Both the position numbers and the translations under genes were made by a program. Below are positions 8,381 to 15,576 of a stretch of 49,562 bases of DNA, in pieces. The notes under the pieces are model-generated. The model was given only the letters and a program-made list of their open reading frames with translations. It had not been told where the DNA came from and made no database searches. Source of the stretch: an uncultured Ruminococcus sp. (lineage in GTDB: Bacteria > Bacillota > Clostridia > Oscillospirales > Ruminococcaceae); NCBI GenBank assembly GCA_902787825.1, contig CADAHS010000015.1, positions 1 through 49,562 on the forward strand, read 5' to 3'. Within the stretch, counting starts at the first letter, position 1. Each line of letters starts with the position of its first letter.

Positions 8381-9064
8381 TCAGCTGCACAGCGAGATCA
8401 GCTGCTGCGCATCAATGTCAATGCTTTGCTCGCCGGCACCCACGCAGGCAAGCACGGGTATATCCGTCAGACAGGCACACATCACCTTGTTGTCCTCGTG
8501 CAGCACATCGCCTTTTTTGAAATTATTCAGAATTATCCCGTACACCCGGATATCTCGTGCTCTGAGGTATTCTACTGTCAGCACGACATGATTTATCGTT
8601 CCCAGTCCTGCGTCGGCGACAACGATGCAGCCAAGCCCGAGCGCTTTCACGATGTCCTCCAGCATAAGCTTTTTGTCATCAAACCTTATCGGGCAGACGA
8701 TGCCGCCGCTGCCCTCTGCGATGACGATATCGTGTTTGCGGTAGACGTTTTTGTAAGCCTGCACAACACACTCAAGCTCGACGGGTGAGCCTTCAAGCCT
8801 CGCAGCGAGATGCGGTGAGACAGCAGTTTCATAGACATACGGACACATCTCGTCAAGCTGCTGAGGAATACCCGAAACGGTCTTAACGTGCAGTGCATCT
8901 CCGGGGACGAGGCTGCCGTCCTCACGCCTTTGATTTCCGCTCATCGCAGCTTTGAAATACGCTGCATCACAGCCGCTTTCGTGGAGCTTTTTGAGCAGCA
9001 GTGCAGTGATGTAGGTCTTGCCGATGTCGGTACCGGTGCCTGTGACAAACAGTCCTTTACTCAT
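8381..9064 (-). CDS. bioD: dethiobiotin synthetase
   Basis: ATP-dependent closure of the ureido ring: 7,8-diaminopelargonate plus CO2 gives dethiobiotin. 227 residues; P-loop GTGTDIGKT at residues 8-16, YFKAAMSG (substrate lysine region), ETAVSPHLAA, and EGSGGIVCPI (Walker-B-like acidic/glycine motif). AAAGGAG nine bases before ATG at 9064 sets the start, which overlaps the end of bioB by 8 bp, implying coupled translation. Third gene of bioYBDA. Confidence 0.95.
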   Translation of the reverse strand: MSKGLFVTGTGTDIGKTYITALLLKKLHESGCDAAYFKAAMSGNQRREDGSLVPGDALHVKTVSGIPQQLDEMCPYVYETAVSPHLAARLEGSPVELECVVQAYKNVYRKHDIVIAEGSGGIVCPIRFDDKKLMLEDIVKALGLGCIVVADAGLGTINHVVLTVEYLRARDIRVYGIILNNFKKGDVLHEDNKVMCACLTDIPVLACVGAGEQSIDIDAQQLISLCS

Positions 9065-10028
9065 TTTTGCAGCTCCTTTCGGTGTCAAATCCGATGCTGT
9101 GCAGCATCTCGATATCCTGCGATATCTTGTTTCCCGAGGTCGTGAGCATATCGCCGGTGATGGTCGAATTTGCCCCTGACAGAAAGGCTTTTTTTCCGCA
9201 ATCGTTCATAAGATCTCTGCCTGCTGCAAGACGAATGTCAGCCTGTGGAACGATAAAGCGGAAGATGGCGACTGTGCGCAGGATATCCTGCTCGCTTATT
9301 CTTTGAAGTTCTTCAAGCGGTGTGCCTTTTATCGGGATAAGCGCATTTATCGGTATCGAGCAAACGCCAAGCTCTGAGAGCGTCAGCGCCATATCTATTC
9401 TGTCCTCCCACGTTTCGCCCATTCCGATTATGCCGCCCGAGCAGACCTCAAGCCCTGCATTTTTGGCACGGCGGATACATTCAAGCTTGTCCTCAAAGGT
9501 GTGCGTTGTGCAGATGTTTGGAAAGTTGCGGCGGGAGGTCTCGATGTTTGAGTGATATCTGCTGACACCTGCTTTTTTGAGCTGAACGAACTGTTCGTGT
9601 GTCAGCAGTCCGTGAGAGGCACACAGCTTCAGGCTGCTTTTTTGTTTCATCAGTCTGTATGCGTCCAGAGCCTTTTCAAAATCAGCACCGGCGAGAGTTC
9701 TGCCGGCAGTGACCAATGAAAATCTGTGTACGCCTTTTTTCTCGTTGTAAAGGCACTCGTCAAGTATCTTACGCTCGTCAAGGAACCCGTACTCTTCAAT
9801 GCCGGTGCAGTGGTGTGCGGACTGCGCACAGAACCTGCAATTCTCCGAGCACTTTCCGCTTCTTGCGTTGATTATGCTGCAAAGGTCGGCGTGGCTGTGG
9901 CAAAAATGCTTTCTGAGCATATCTGCACCTTTGCAAAGATCTTCAAGATCAGCAGTTATCAGAAAACCGAGGCTGTCATTTCTTGTGAGCCTTCGTCCGT
10001 TTATTATCTCATTTGCAAGCTTTATCAT
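9057..10028 (-). CDS. bioB: biotin synthase (radical SAM)
   Basis: Inserts sulfur into dethiobiotin. 323 residues. C60, C64 and C67 in GKCSENCRFCAQS bind the radical-SAM [4Fe-4S] cluster; conserved cysteines in SLKLCASHG and GLEVCSGGIIGMGE plus R in LAAGRD correspond to the auxiliary [2Fe-2S] ligands. YHSNIETSRRNFP and PINALIPIKGTPLE are further BioB motifs. The start ATG overlaps the bioY stop in an ATGA arrangement, and the stop overlaps the bioD start. Second gene of the operon. The enzyme consumes SAM, as does BioA. Confidence 0.96.
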   Translation of the reverse strand: MIKLANEIINGRRLTRNDSLGFLITADLEDLCKGADMLRKHFCHSHADLCSIINARSGKCSENCRFCAQSAHHCTGIEEYGFLDERKILDECLYNEKKGVHRFSLVTAGRTLAGADFEKALDAYRLMKQKSSLKLCASHGLLTHEQFVQLKKAGVSRYHSNIETSRRNFPNICTTHTFEDKLECIRRAKNAGLEVCSGGIIGMGETWEDRIDMALTLSELGVCSIPINALIPIKGTPLEELQRISEQDILRTVAIFRFIVPQADIRLAAGRDLMNDCGKKAFLSGANSTITGDMLTTSGNKISQDIEMLHSIGFDTERSCKNE

Positions 10029-10585
10029 ACTGCTATTGCCTCCCTGCGTTTAAGTATCGGTAAAAGCCGTTTTCCAAGCACGGCTGATAAAATGCACAGC
10101 GCAATATCCCCCGGGACGGCGAGCAGGAAGCAGTACAAAAACAGGCTCCACAGTCCGATAGGTTCGCCCAGCCAGAACCGGCATATCGCCCAGTAGTAAG
10201 CCATTCCCACAGCATACACTATTGCCAGGCCGCAAAAGCAGCCGAGCAAAAGCCGCTTCATCGTAGGCTCCTGCTTGTGGACTATCCTGCCTGTCACGAA
10301 CGCTGCTGCGATAAATCCGATCAGGTAGCCGAAGGTCGGCTGAACAACGTAGCTTATGCCTCCGCCTCCCGTGAACACAGGCACGCCTGCAAGTCCGATG
10401 AGGACGTATACACTCACCGCTATCGCACCCTTTGTGCCGCCCAGCACTATTCCCGCAAGGGTCGTGCAAAGGAACTGAAGCGTAAAGGGACAGACGCTTA
10501 TCGGTATTTTTATATAAGCCCCCACGGTGATAAGCGCTGCAAAAAATGATATCATTATCATATCTTTCGTTTTGATGTCACTCAC
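10025..10585 (-). CDS. bioY: biotin transporter, ECF substrate-binding component
   Basis: A 186-residue integral membrane protein with about six hydrophobic segments. FFAALITVGAYIKIPISVCPFTLQFLCTTLAG and VPVFTGGGGISYVVQPTFGYLIGF are the BioY substrate-binding motifs. It captures biotin at the membrane and normally works with the shared ECF module (EcfA, EcfA', EcfT), which is not in this window. First gene of bioYBDA, so uptake and synthesis are co-regulated. GGAG upstream of ATG at 10585 supports the start. Confidence 0.95.
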   Translation of the reverse strand: MSDIKTKDMIMISFFAALITVGAYIKIPISVCPFTLQFLCTTLAGIVLGGTKGAIAVSVYVLIGLAGVPVFTGGGGISYVVQPTFGYLIGFIAAAFVTGRIVHKQEPTMKRLLLGCFCGLAIVYAVGMAYYWAICRFWLGEPIGLWSLFLYCFLLAVPGDIALCILSAVLGKRLLPILKRREAIAV

Positions 10586-10609
10586 TCCTTTTTTACAGAT
10601 CCGAGTTTG

Positions 10610-10638
10610 ATTATATCACACACAGGTTAGATTGTCAA
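10610..10638 (-). promoter_or_regulatory. sigma-A promoter of bioYBDA
   Basis: Minus strand: TTGACA (10638-10633), 17-bp spacer, TATAAT (10615-10610), 25 bp before the bioY start. The -35 lies within the BirA-type operator. Confidence 0.9.
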
Positions 10639-10664
10639 CCAAATTCTTTTGAATGGTATACAAT
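10631..10664. promoter_or_regulatory. BirA biotin-repressor operator
   Basis: Minus strand TTGTATACC-N14-GGTTGACAA: two 9-base half-sites in dyad with seven of nine positions matching, spaced 14 bp as in known BirA sites (TTGTAAACC-N14/15-GGTTTACAA type). One half covers the -35 hexamer, so biotinoyl-AMP-bound BirA would block transcription. Confidence 0.85.
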
Positions 10665-10701
10665 CAATGCACGACGGCAGATGCAGCATAAGTTTACAAG
10701 C

Positions 10702-10726
10702 AAAAAGCACACCTTTTGGGGTGTGC
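10702..10726 (-). terminator. intrinsic terminator of the 101-aa gene
   Basis: Minus strand GCACACC, seven-base loop, GGTGTGC, then TTTTT; ends six bases past the stop codon. Confidence 0.85.
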
Positions 10727-10731
10727 CTGTT

Positions 10732-11037
10732 TCAGAAGAGGTAGTCGTTCTGCCCGTCTGCAAATTTTGCGTAGCTGACCCGGCGGACATTGTTTCCGCC
10801 GCTTTGATAAGCCATATGGCTCACAGTGCCGCAGAATGCGAGCTGCTTTTCATCAAGCAGGGAAATAATATCCCACGGTTTGCCGAGAAACTCTGTCGGC
10901 CGGTGTTCGCCGAAGCAATAGCCCTCGCTTTCGGCTTTAACAAGGAAGTCATCAAACTCCTGCTGGTCGTTGAAGCGCAGATAGATGTGTCCCTTGTACT
11001 TGTTTCTCAGGTCTTCAAGTGTTCTTTTGTCGTTCAT
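10732..11037 (-). CDS. 101-aa protein of unknown function under SAM riboswitch control
   Basis: I do not recognise this protein. It is 101 residues, soluble, acidic and aromatic, with no signal peptide or membrane segment. YKGHIYLRFNDQQEFDDFLVKAESEGY suggests a small alpha/beta fold; a mid-section FLGKPWDIISLLDEKQLAFCGTVSHMAYQSGG follows. One cysteine in CFGEHRP and one in AFCGTV are the only thiols. GGAGG nine bases before ATG at 11037 makes the start secure, and it has its own promoter, riboswitch, attenuator and 3' terminator, so it is a real monocistronic gene. Its regulation implies a role in methionine, SAM or sulfur metabolism, or in sensing them, which the sequence itself does not reveal. 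Confidence 0.8.
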   Translation of the reverse strand: MNDKRTLEDLRNKYKGHIYLRFNDQQEFDDFLVKAESEGYCFGEHRPTEFLGKPWDIISLLDEKQLAFCGTVSHMAYQSGGNNVRRVSYAKFADGQNDYLF

Positions 11038-11081
11038 GGCAATACCTCCATAAAATAATATTTACACAGGTACATGGGGGT

Positions 11082-11119
11082 AAAAAAAGAACCCATCGTC
11101 ACCGACAGGAACACTTCTT
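11082..11119 (-). terminator. riboswitch-controlled attenuator terminator
   Basis: Minus strand: CCTGTCG (11109-11103), GTGA tetraloop, CGATGGG (11098-11092) with two G-U pairs; outer AAGAA/TTCTT arms; then a seven-T run (11088-11082). It sits between the SAM aptamer and the gene start, as expected for transcriptional OFF control. Confidence 0.8.
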
Positions 11120-11133
11120 ACTGAAAATATGTT

Positions 11134-11218
11134 ACCTATCGGTCAAGCATTAGCACCTTACCTTACGGCAGGTTGCTGTGCGGTCGCAGGGCTTGTCCCT
11201 CACGCACTCTGTATAGGT
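11134..11218 (-). promoter_or_regulatory. SAM-clan riboswitch aptamer (S-box type, apparently lacking P4)
   Basis: Read on the minus strand. P1 is ACCTAT (11218-11213) with ATAGGT (11139-11134). CAGAG-TGCG-TGAGGGA, then GCCC and GCAACC, is the S-box signature. P2 forms from GTGCG/CGCAC and GGG/CCC with a TGA...GA kink-turn-like asymmetry. P3 is ACCT...AGGT enclosing GCC-GTAA-GGT, followed by GGTGCTAAT. The P2 loop CAAGC is exactly complementary to GCTTG just after GCTAAT, the expected pseudoknot. Only four bases then separate the pseudoknot from P1, so the usual P4 hairpin of SAM-I is missing, which recalls the SAM-IV and SAM-I/IV variants. Ligand inferred from these signatures. Confidence 0.88.
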
Positions 11219-11234
11219 GTCTTTGGACAATTTT

Positions 11235-11263
11235 ATGATAACACATATGCGTCGGATCGTCAA
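11235..11263 (-). promoter_or_regulatory. sigma-A promoter of the riboswitch transcript
   Basis: Minus strand TTGACG (11263-11258), 17-bp spacer ending ATGTGT, TATCAT (11240-11235). Transcription would start only about 10 nt before P1 of the aptamer. Confidence 0.85.
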
Positions 11264-11296
11264 GGAAATTTTTTACTTGTTAGTCCAAAAAAAGGG

Positions 11297-11325
11297 CTGA
11301 CAAGCAGAAATTATTATGCTATAAT
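11297..11325 (+). promoter_or_regulatory. sigma-A promoter of the 180-aa membrane protein gene
   Basis: CTGACA, 17-bp spacer, TATAAT; divergent from the riboswitch promoter. Confidence 0.75.
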
Positions 11326-11367
11326 AACAGTGGAAGATAACGACCGAACCGAGTGGGAGGTGTTATT

Positions 11368-11910
11368 ATGGATAAAAAGCCGCCTTATAAAAAGAATACT
11401 TTTCAGAAAAATATGGATGAGGTTGTAAGGTACCGCATCTTTTATGATGGTAAAACGACTGAACAGCTCAGCGACGAGCGTGCGATGAGAAAATGGGAAA
11501 AAGCCGCACAGAAGTCAGCTCGGGGCAGTCAGAAAGAAATGAGCAAAACAGGCAGCATTATTATAATAATTCTTCTTGTGATAAGCATATTTATTATAAT
11601 AGCAAGGATCTCATCTGCTAAGCAGGAGAATGATGGCAGCACGGGCTGCACAACAAGAGCTGCTGCTGCAAAGCATTACGCTGCGGAGTATACAACGAGC
11701 AGAACATACATAACGACGAGCCGCACGGCACGCAGCACTTACTCAACGGCAAAAAAGTCCTCCGTACGCAAAAAGACCACCACAAAAAAGGATAAGTATA
11801 ATGTTTACGATTATTATGATCCGGAGGATTTCTATGATGACAACTACGATGATTTCTGGAACTATGAGGACGCTGAGGACTATTACAGAGAAAAGTGGAA
11901 TCAGCGCTGA
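11368..11910 (+). CDS. single-pass membrane protein with Thr/Ser and Tyr/Asp-rich tail
   Basis: 180 residues, function unknown. An N-terminal basic cytoplasmic part (MDKKPPYKKNTFQKNMDEV...) precedes one strongly hydrophobic segment of isoleucine, leucine and valine at residues ~63-83. The outer part is first rich in Thr, Ser, Arg and Lys, then ends in a very acidic, tyrosine-rich tail (YNVYDYYDPEDFYDDNYDDF). The acidic tail could bind cations or the cell wall, but this is a guess. A GTG in frame at 11353 is less likely than ATG at 11368, which has GGGAGG eight bases upstream. Own promoter and terminator: monocistronic. Confidence 0.75.
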   Translation: MDKKPPYKKNTFQKNMDEVVRYRIFYDGKTTEQLSDERAMRKWEKAAQKSARGSQKEMSKTGSIIIIILLVISIFIIIARISSAKQENDGSTGCTTRAAAAKHYAAEYTTSRTYITTSRTARSTYSTAKKSSVRKKTTTKKDKYNVYDYYDPEDFYDDNYDDFWNYEDAEDYYREKWNQR

Positions 11911-11956
11911 GCACTCAGAGGCGAGGGACTCGGGTGATGGATATAAGATCTTACTG

Positions 11957-11988
11957 ACAGTCGGGCAATGACCCGGCTGTATTTTTTT
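11957..11988 (+). terminator. intrinsic terminator
   Basis: Stem ACAGTCGGG (11957-11965) with CCCGGCTGT (11972-11980), one G-T pair, then seven T. Confidence 0.85.
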
Positions 11989-11995
11989 ATAAACG

Positions 11996-12023
11996 AAAAA
12001 CGCCCGCACTGCTGCACGGACGC
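11996..12023 (-). terminator. intrinsic terminator of the secreted Thr-rich protein gene
   Basis: Minus strand hairpin CGTCCGTGC...GTGCGGGCG with several G-U pairs, followed by TTTTT. Confidence 0.7.
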
Positions 12024-12045
12024 TCATGGTTATTGAATTAAAAAA

Positions 12046-12897
12046 TTACTTGCCGATCGTGAAAACTACGGTTGATCCGTCGCTGTCAGCCCACTCAAGA
12101 CCTGCGTTTGTTCTGGTGATAGTGCCGCAGTGACCGTCGCTGATAAACTCGTTGCCTGTAACGTTGCCGTCCTTATCAAAAGCTGCGATGCTCTTTGCTC
12201 CGCCGTTGTAGTTCACAACATCGTCCTTTGCGATACCGACAAAACCGTGGAGGGTGTAGCTGCCCTTCTTGTTGAGGGCTGAAACTGTGCAGTAGTATGT
12301 GTTTTCAGCAACGGGAACAATATCAAGTGTGATCTTTGCGCCGTTTGCAGCGTTGAAGCTTCCGGTAGGAATGTTGTCTTTTACCTGTGCGTTTGCATCT
12401 TCAGGCTCGTTTTCTGTATAGCCGTAGCCGCACTCGCCGGGGTGCTTGCCATACTTGTTTACAAAAGCTGTATCAGCTGATTTTTCGGTCTTTGTTTCGG
12501 CAGCGGTCTGTGAAACGGTGGTCTGGACCGGCTGCTTAACTTCCTTAACTGAAACTGTTGTCTGTTTAGCGGTCGTTTTAACAGGGGGCTTAACGCTCTT
12601 TGCTGACACAGTGGCCGATGCTGCCGGCTGTGTCTGTACGGGCTTAGTTACCTCACTTACAGTCGTGGTCTGCGGAATAGCCTGTGTTGTAACTGTGGTT
12701 ACGGCTGTTGTCTTTGGTGCGCTGTCTATTTCAGAAGCTGATGCAGAGAATACTGCGATACCTGTTACCATTACTGCTGCGGTGATCGCTGCGCAGACAG
12801 ATGCGGTGAATTTTCTGCTTGCCTTTGTGGTCTTTGCTGTGTTTGTCATTGCTGAGGTCTCCTTTGTTTTTGTTGTGTTGTTTGTTGAATTTGTCAT
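12046..12897 (-). CDS. secreted or surface protein with Thr-rich linker and C-terminal globular domain
   Basis: 283 residues from the first ATG. A hydrophobic signal segment (SVCAAITAAVMVTGIAVFSASAS) spans ~33-55, with likely cleavage after SASASE. Residues ~60-140 are a low-complexity Thr/Val/Lys/Pro/Gln linker of the kind that crosses the Gram-positive wall. Residues ~145-283 form a compact domain containing two cysteines in each part (GECGYG, YYCTV, GHCGTI) and ending SDGSTVVFTIGK; I do not recognise it. Two starts are possible: ATG at 12897 (GAGGAG) and ATG at 12849 (AAAGGAG), the latter giving a normal-length signal peptide. Divergent from a TetR gene that may control it. Confidence 0.75.
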   Translation of the reverse strand: MTNSTNNTTKTKETSAMTNTAKTTKASRKFTASVCAAITAAVMVTGIAVFSASASEIDSAPKTTAVTTVTTQAIPQTTTVSEVTKPVQTQPAASATVSAKSVKPPVKTTAKQTTVSVKEVKQPVQTTVSQTAAETKTEKSADTAFVNKYGKHPGECGYGYTENEPEDANAQVKDNIPTGSFNAANGAKITLDIVPVAENTYYCTVSALNKKGSYTLHGFVGIAKDDVVNYNGGAKSIAAFDKDGNVTGNEFISDGHCGTITRTNAGLEWADSDGSTVVFTIGK

Positions 12898-12937
12898 TTT
12901 GATTTCTCCTCTTTCATTTCTTTTTTGCTATGTCTGT

Positions 12938-12966
12938 ATGATACCACGGTTGAGGGAAATATACAA
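12938..12966 (-). promoter_or_regulatory. sigma-A promoter of the secreted Thr-rich protein gene
   Basis: Minus strand TTGTAT (12966-12961), 17-bp spacer, TATCAT (12943-12938). Confidence 0.7.
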
Positions 12967-12986
12967 CAGACAATGTTTTTGGACAA

Positions 12987-13032
12987 TGTAGTTTAAACAA
13001 CAGCTTCGTGCCGATGTGTAAAATAAACTACA
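12987..13032. promoter_or_regulatory. inverted repeat in the divergent TetR control region
   Basis: TGTAGTTT (12987-12994) and AAACTACA (13025-13032) are perfect inverted copies 30 bp apart; the first overlaps palindrome GTTTAAAC. It lies between the two divergent promoters, so an operator for the TetR protein is possible. Confidence 0.3.
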
Positions 13033-13091
13033 CGCAGCTTGAAATTGTAGCTTTATTTGCTCAGGTGCCGGCAGAATTGTATACAGGCATA

Positions 13092-13120
13092 TTGCAAAAT
13101 TCAAAAGCTTGTGATATAAT
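13092..13120 (+). promoter_or_regulatory. sigma-A promoter of the TetR gene
   Basis: TTGCAA, 17-bp spacer ending TTGTGA, TATAAT. Confidence 0.8.
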
Positions 13121-13159
13121 ATAGAAAACAATTACTTAAAACAAGGTGAGGTAAACGAA

Positions 13160-13723
13160 ATGAGCGAGAAAACACTTGACCGCCGGACAGTAAAGACCAG
13201 AAGGGCTTTGTGTGATGCACTTGCCGAGCTGCTTACAAAAAAGGAGCTGCACAAGGTTACAGTTCAGGAAATAAGCGATTTAGCCAATGTCAACCGTGTA
13301 ACATTTTACAAGCATTATCTCGATGTTTACGATCTGTATGACAAGATCGAGGAGGACACGCTCGTTGAGCTGGGACTGATGGTGCTTCAGCTTGAACAGC
13401 TGCCGGCAAAGGAGTTTTTTTCACACATAATAGAATACATCTCAAACAACCGCTCTGTCTTTAAAATGGTGTTCAGCCCGAATTCCACGGGTCAGCTGAG
13501 AAGCAAGCTCAACAACATCATTGAGGGTGTGTTCCGTCAGGTGGAGATAGAAAAGCAGACATCGGATATGAAGGATAAGGAGCTTGAATATATGAGCTGC
13601 TACCGTGCGCAGGGCTGCATTGCGGTCATATCCAAGTGGGTGCTGGGCGATTTTGCGGAGCCTGCGGATTTCATAGTCGGCATTATTTCCAGGCTTGACA
13701 GCAACACCGAGAAGGTATTTTAG
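13160..13723 (+). CDS. TetR/AcrR family transcriptional regulator
   Basis: 187 residues. The N-terminal helix-turn-helix (RRTVKTRRALCDALAELLTKKELHKVTVQEISDLANVNRVTFYKHYLDVYDLYDKI, residues 8-63) is typical TetR, with TFYKHY as the recognition-helix end. The C-terminal half is helical and resembles the TetR_C_8 ligand-binding type often seen in Firmicutes. AGGTGAGG upstream supports ATG at 13160. It is divergent from the secreted Thr-rich protein and upstream of a convergent symporter gene; control of itself and the divergent gene is the simplest inference. Ligand unknown. Confidence 0.88.
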   Translation: MSEKTLDRRTVKTRRALCDALAELLTKKELHKVTVQEISDLANVNRVTFYKHYLDVYDLYDKIEEDTLVELGLMVLQLEQLPAKEFFSHIIEYISNNRSVFKMVFSPNSTGQLRSKLNNIIEGVFRQVEIEKQTSDMKDKELEYMSCYRAQGCIAVISKWVLGDFAEPADFIVGIISRLDSNTEKVF

Positions 13724-13745
13724 TCTGAAAAACCAACACAATACG

Positions 13746-13790
13746 AAAAAACAGCCATACAAAAAGCTAAATTTTGTATGGCTGTTTATT
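13746..13790. terminator. bidirectional terminator between tetR and putP
   Basis: Perfect 15-bp stem (13750-13764 with 13772-13786), seven-base loop, A-run before and TTT after. Confidence 0.85.
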
Positions 13791-13845
13791 ATGCTATTAT
13801 TTTATAGTATAGCGCAGATCGGGAATGCTGCGATAGAAGTGCGGG

Positions 13846-15402
13846 TCACACGGTTTGTTCCTGCTCGTCGCAGCCGCAGTCGATACCGCTGCAAACGTCA
13901 TCAAATTCCTTGAGCATCTCACTGCTTGGGGCTTTTGTGCACAGGCTTGCGATGATGATAGCCGCAAGGCTTATCGCAAAGCCGATCACCAGCGAGTAAA
14001 GACCGGTAATATCGGCAAGAGTTTTTCCGCCGAACTTTATGTAGTCCCACACGATGACGGTCACTGCACCCGATGTGATGCCTGCAACTGCGCCTGCGAG
14101 GTTGGTGCGTTTCCAGTAAAGCGACGTCAGAACTATCGGTCCGAATGATGCGCCGAGTCCTGCCCACGCATCTGACACCAGACCCATTACACTGCTGTCG
14201 GGGTCAAGTGCGATCAGGTAAGCTGCCACAGCGACCACGATGACTGTTATTCGGCTCAGAAGCAGTACCTTTTTAGGCGAAGCTTTTTTGTTTATTACCG
14301 AGTGGTAGATGTCCTCGGAGACGGAAGATGCGGTGACAAGAAGCTGCGAATCCGCAGTGGACATTATCGCTGCAAGTATTCCGCAGAGGAATATGCCTCC
14401 GATAAAGGCGATGCCGATATCGGTGTTGAACACCTTTTGAATCATTTCGATGAAAACCTTTTCGGTGTTTGTGCCTGAAAGGTTGTCGGGGAAAAGATAT
14501 GCTCTGCCGACTATGCCGATTATGCAGGCAAAAGCAAGCGAAAGCGCACACCAGCTGATGCCGATGACTCTTGACTTTTTTATCTCTTTCTCGTTTTTGA
14601 TAGCCATAAATCTTACAATGATATGCGGCATTCCGAAGTAGCCCAAAGCCCAGCCGAGCTGCGAGATTATATCCACAAACGAATAGCTGTTGCCGTCTGC
14701 GTCGGAGAGAAGATCGAAAAACGAGTTTGAATCAACGCCTGATGCGTTAATGTTGTCCATGACGTTTCCGGCGCCCACGAGCATAAATGCGATGATCGGC
14801 ACGGTGATTACTCCGACCAGCATCAGCAGTCCCTGGATAAAATCGGTCACACAGACTGCCATAAATCCGCCCATGAAGGTATATGACAGGATAACTGCTG
14901 TACCTATCGTCAGGCAGACTTTGTAGTCAAAGCCGAACACCGAGTTGAACAGCTTTCCGCCGGCTGCAAGACCGGAGGCGGTATAAACGAGGAAGAAGAT
15001 CAGTATCGCTATGGACGAGATGAGCAGCAAGATGCGGTGTTTATCGTGAAATCTGTTTTCAAGATATTTTGGAAGCGTCAGCGAGTTGTTCGCCCTTATC
15101 GTGTAGCGTCTGAGGCGTTTTGCAACGAATATCCAGTTCAGAGCTGTTCCGATGAACAAGCCTACGGCTATCCAGATCTGACCGGTCCCGAGGGCGTAGA
15201 CGGCTCCGGGAAGTCCCATGAGCAGCCAGCCGGACATATCCGATGCCTGTGCCGAAAGTGCGGCTACCCAGCCTGAAAGCCCTCTTCCGCCGAGGAAAAA
15301 GTCCTCGGAGTTCTTTGTCCGCTTCATATAGGAAAAGCCGATGAGCAGCATTCCCAGCAGGTAGCAGGCAAAAGCTATGATTATCCAGGTCGTGTTTGAC
15401 AT
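13846..15402 (-). CDS. putP: sodium/proline symporter (SSS family)
   Basis: 518 residues with about 13 membrane segments, matching the length of PutP. Family motifs: EDFFLGGRGLSGWVAALSAQASDMSGWLLMGLPGAVY (33-69), AGGKLF, YTFMGGFMAVCVTDFIQG, GILAAIMSTADSQLLV, and ALDPDSSVMGLVSDAWAGLGASFGP near the C terminus. The serine/aspartate sodium-site region is intact. It imports L-proline with Na+; a related solute cannot be excluded. The tail ends in a short Cys-rich acidic stretch (CSGIDCGCDEQEQ), which is unusual. AAAGGA twelve bases before ATG at 15402 supports the start. Own promoter. Confidence 0.9.
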   Translation of the reverse strand: MSNTTWIIIAFACYLLGMLLIGFSYMKRTKNSEDFFLGGRGLSGWVAALSAQASDMSGWLLMGLPGAVYALGTGQIWIAVGLFIGTALNWIFVAKRLRRYTIRANNSLTLPKYLENRFHDKHRILLLISSIAILIFFLVYTASGLAAGGKLFNSVFGFDYKVCLTIGTAVILSYTFMGGFMAVCVTDFIQGLLMLVGVITVPIIAFMLVGAGNVMDNINASGVDSNSFFDLLSDADGNSYSFVDIISQLGWALGYFGMPHIIVRFMAIKNEKEIKKSRVIGISWCALSLAFACIIGIVGRAYLFPDNLSGTNTEKVFIEMIQKVFNTDIGIAFIGGIFLCGILAAIMSTADSQLLVTASSVSEDIYHSVINKKASPKKVLLLSRITVIVVAVAAYLIALDPDSSVMGLVSDAWAGLGASFGPIVLTSLYWKRTNLAGAVAGITSGAVTVIVWDYIKFGGKTLADITGLYSLVIGFAISLAAIIIASLCTKAPSSEMLKEFDDVCSGIDCGCDEQEQTV

Positions 15403-15469
15403 TTTTCTTCATTCCTTTCTGATAATACGGACAAAAGCTGCATTGCAGCATTTGCAAAAAGATATTACA

Positions 15470-15499
15470 AGTATAGCCTATTTTCATGCATTTTGTCAA
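15470..15499 (-). promoter_or_regulatory. promoter of putP
   Basis: Minus strand TTGACA (15499-15494), 18-bp spacer, TATACT (15475-15470). Confidence 0.75.
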
Positions 15500-15543
15500 G
15501 CAGTGCGCTTCAAAGGTGAAAAAAATCATCACAATGTCAAGGT

Positions 15544-15576
15544 TTTGTGAAAAATGTTTCCCGTGATTTTCACAAA
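15544..15576. promoter_or_regulatory. inverted repeat upstream of htrA, candidate operator
   Basis: TTTGTGAAAA and TTTTCACAAA, perfect 10-base inverted copies separated by 13 bp, ~70 bp before the htrA start. A possible -10 (TATCAT at 15606-15611) lies downstream without a good -35, so activation by a regulator bound here, such as a two-component system, is plausible. Confidence 0.45.
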
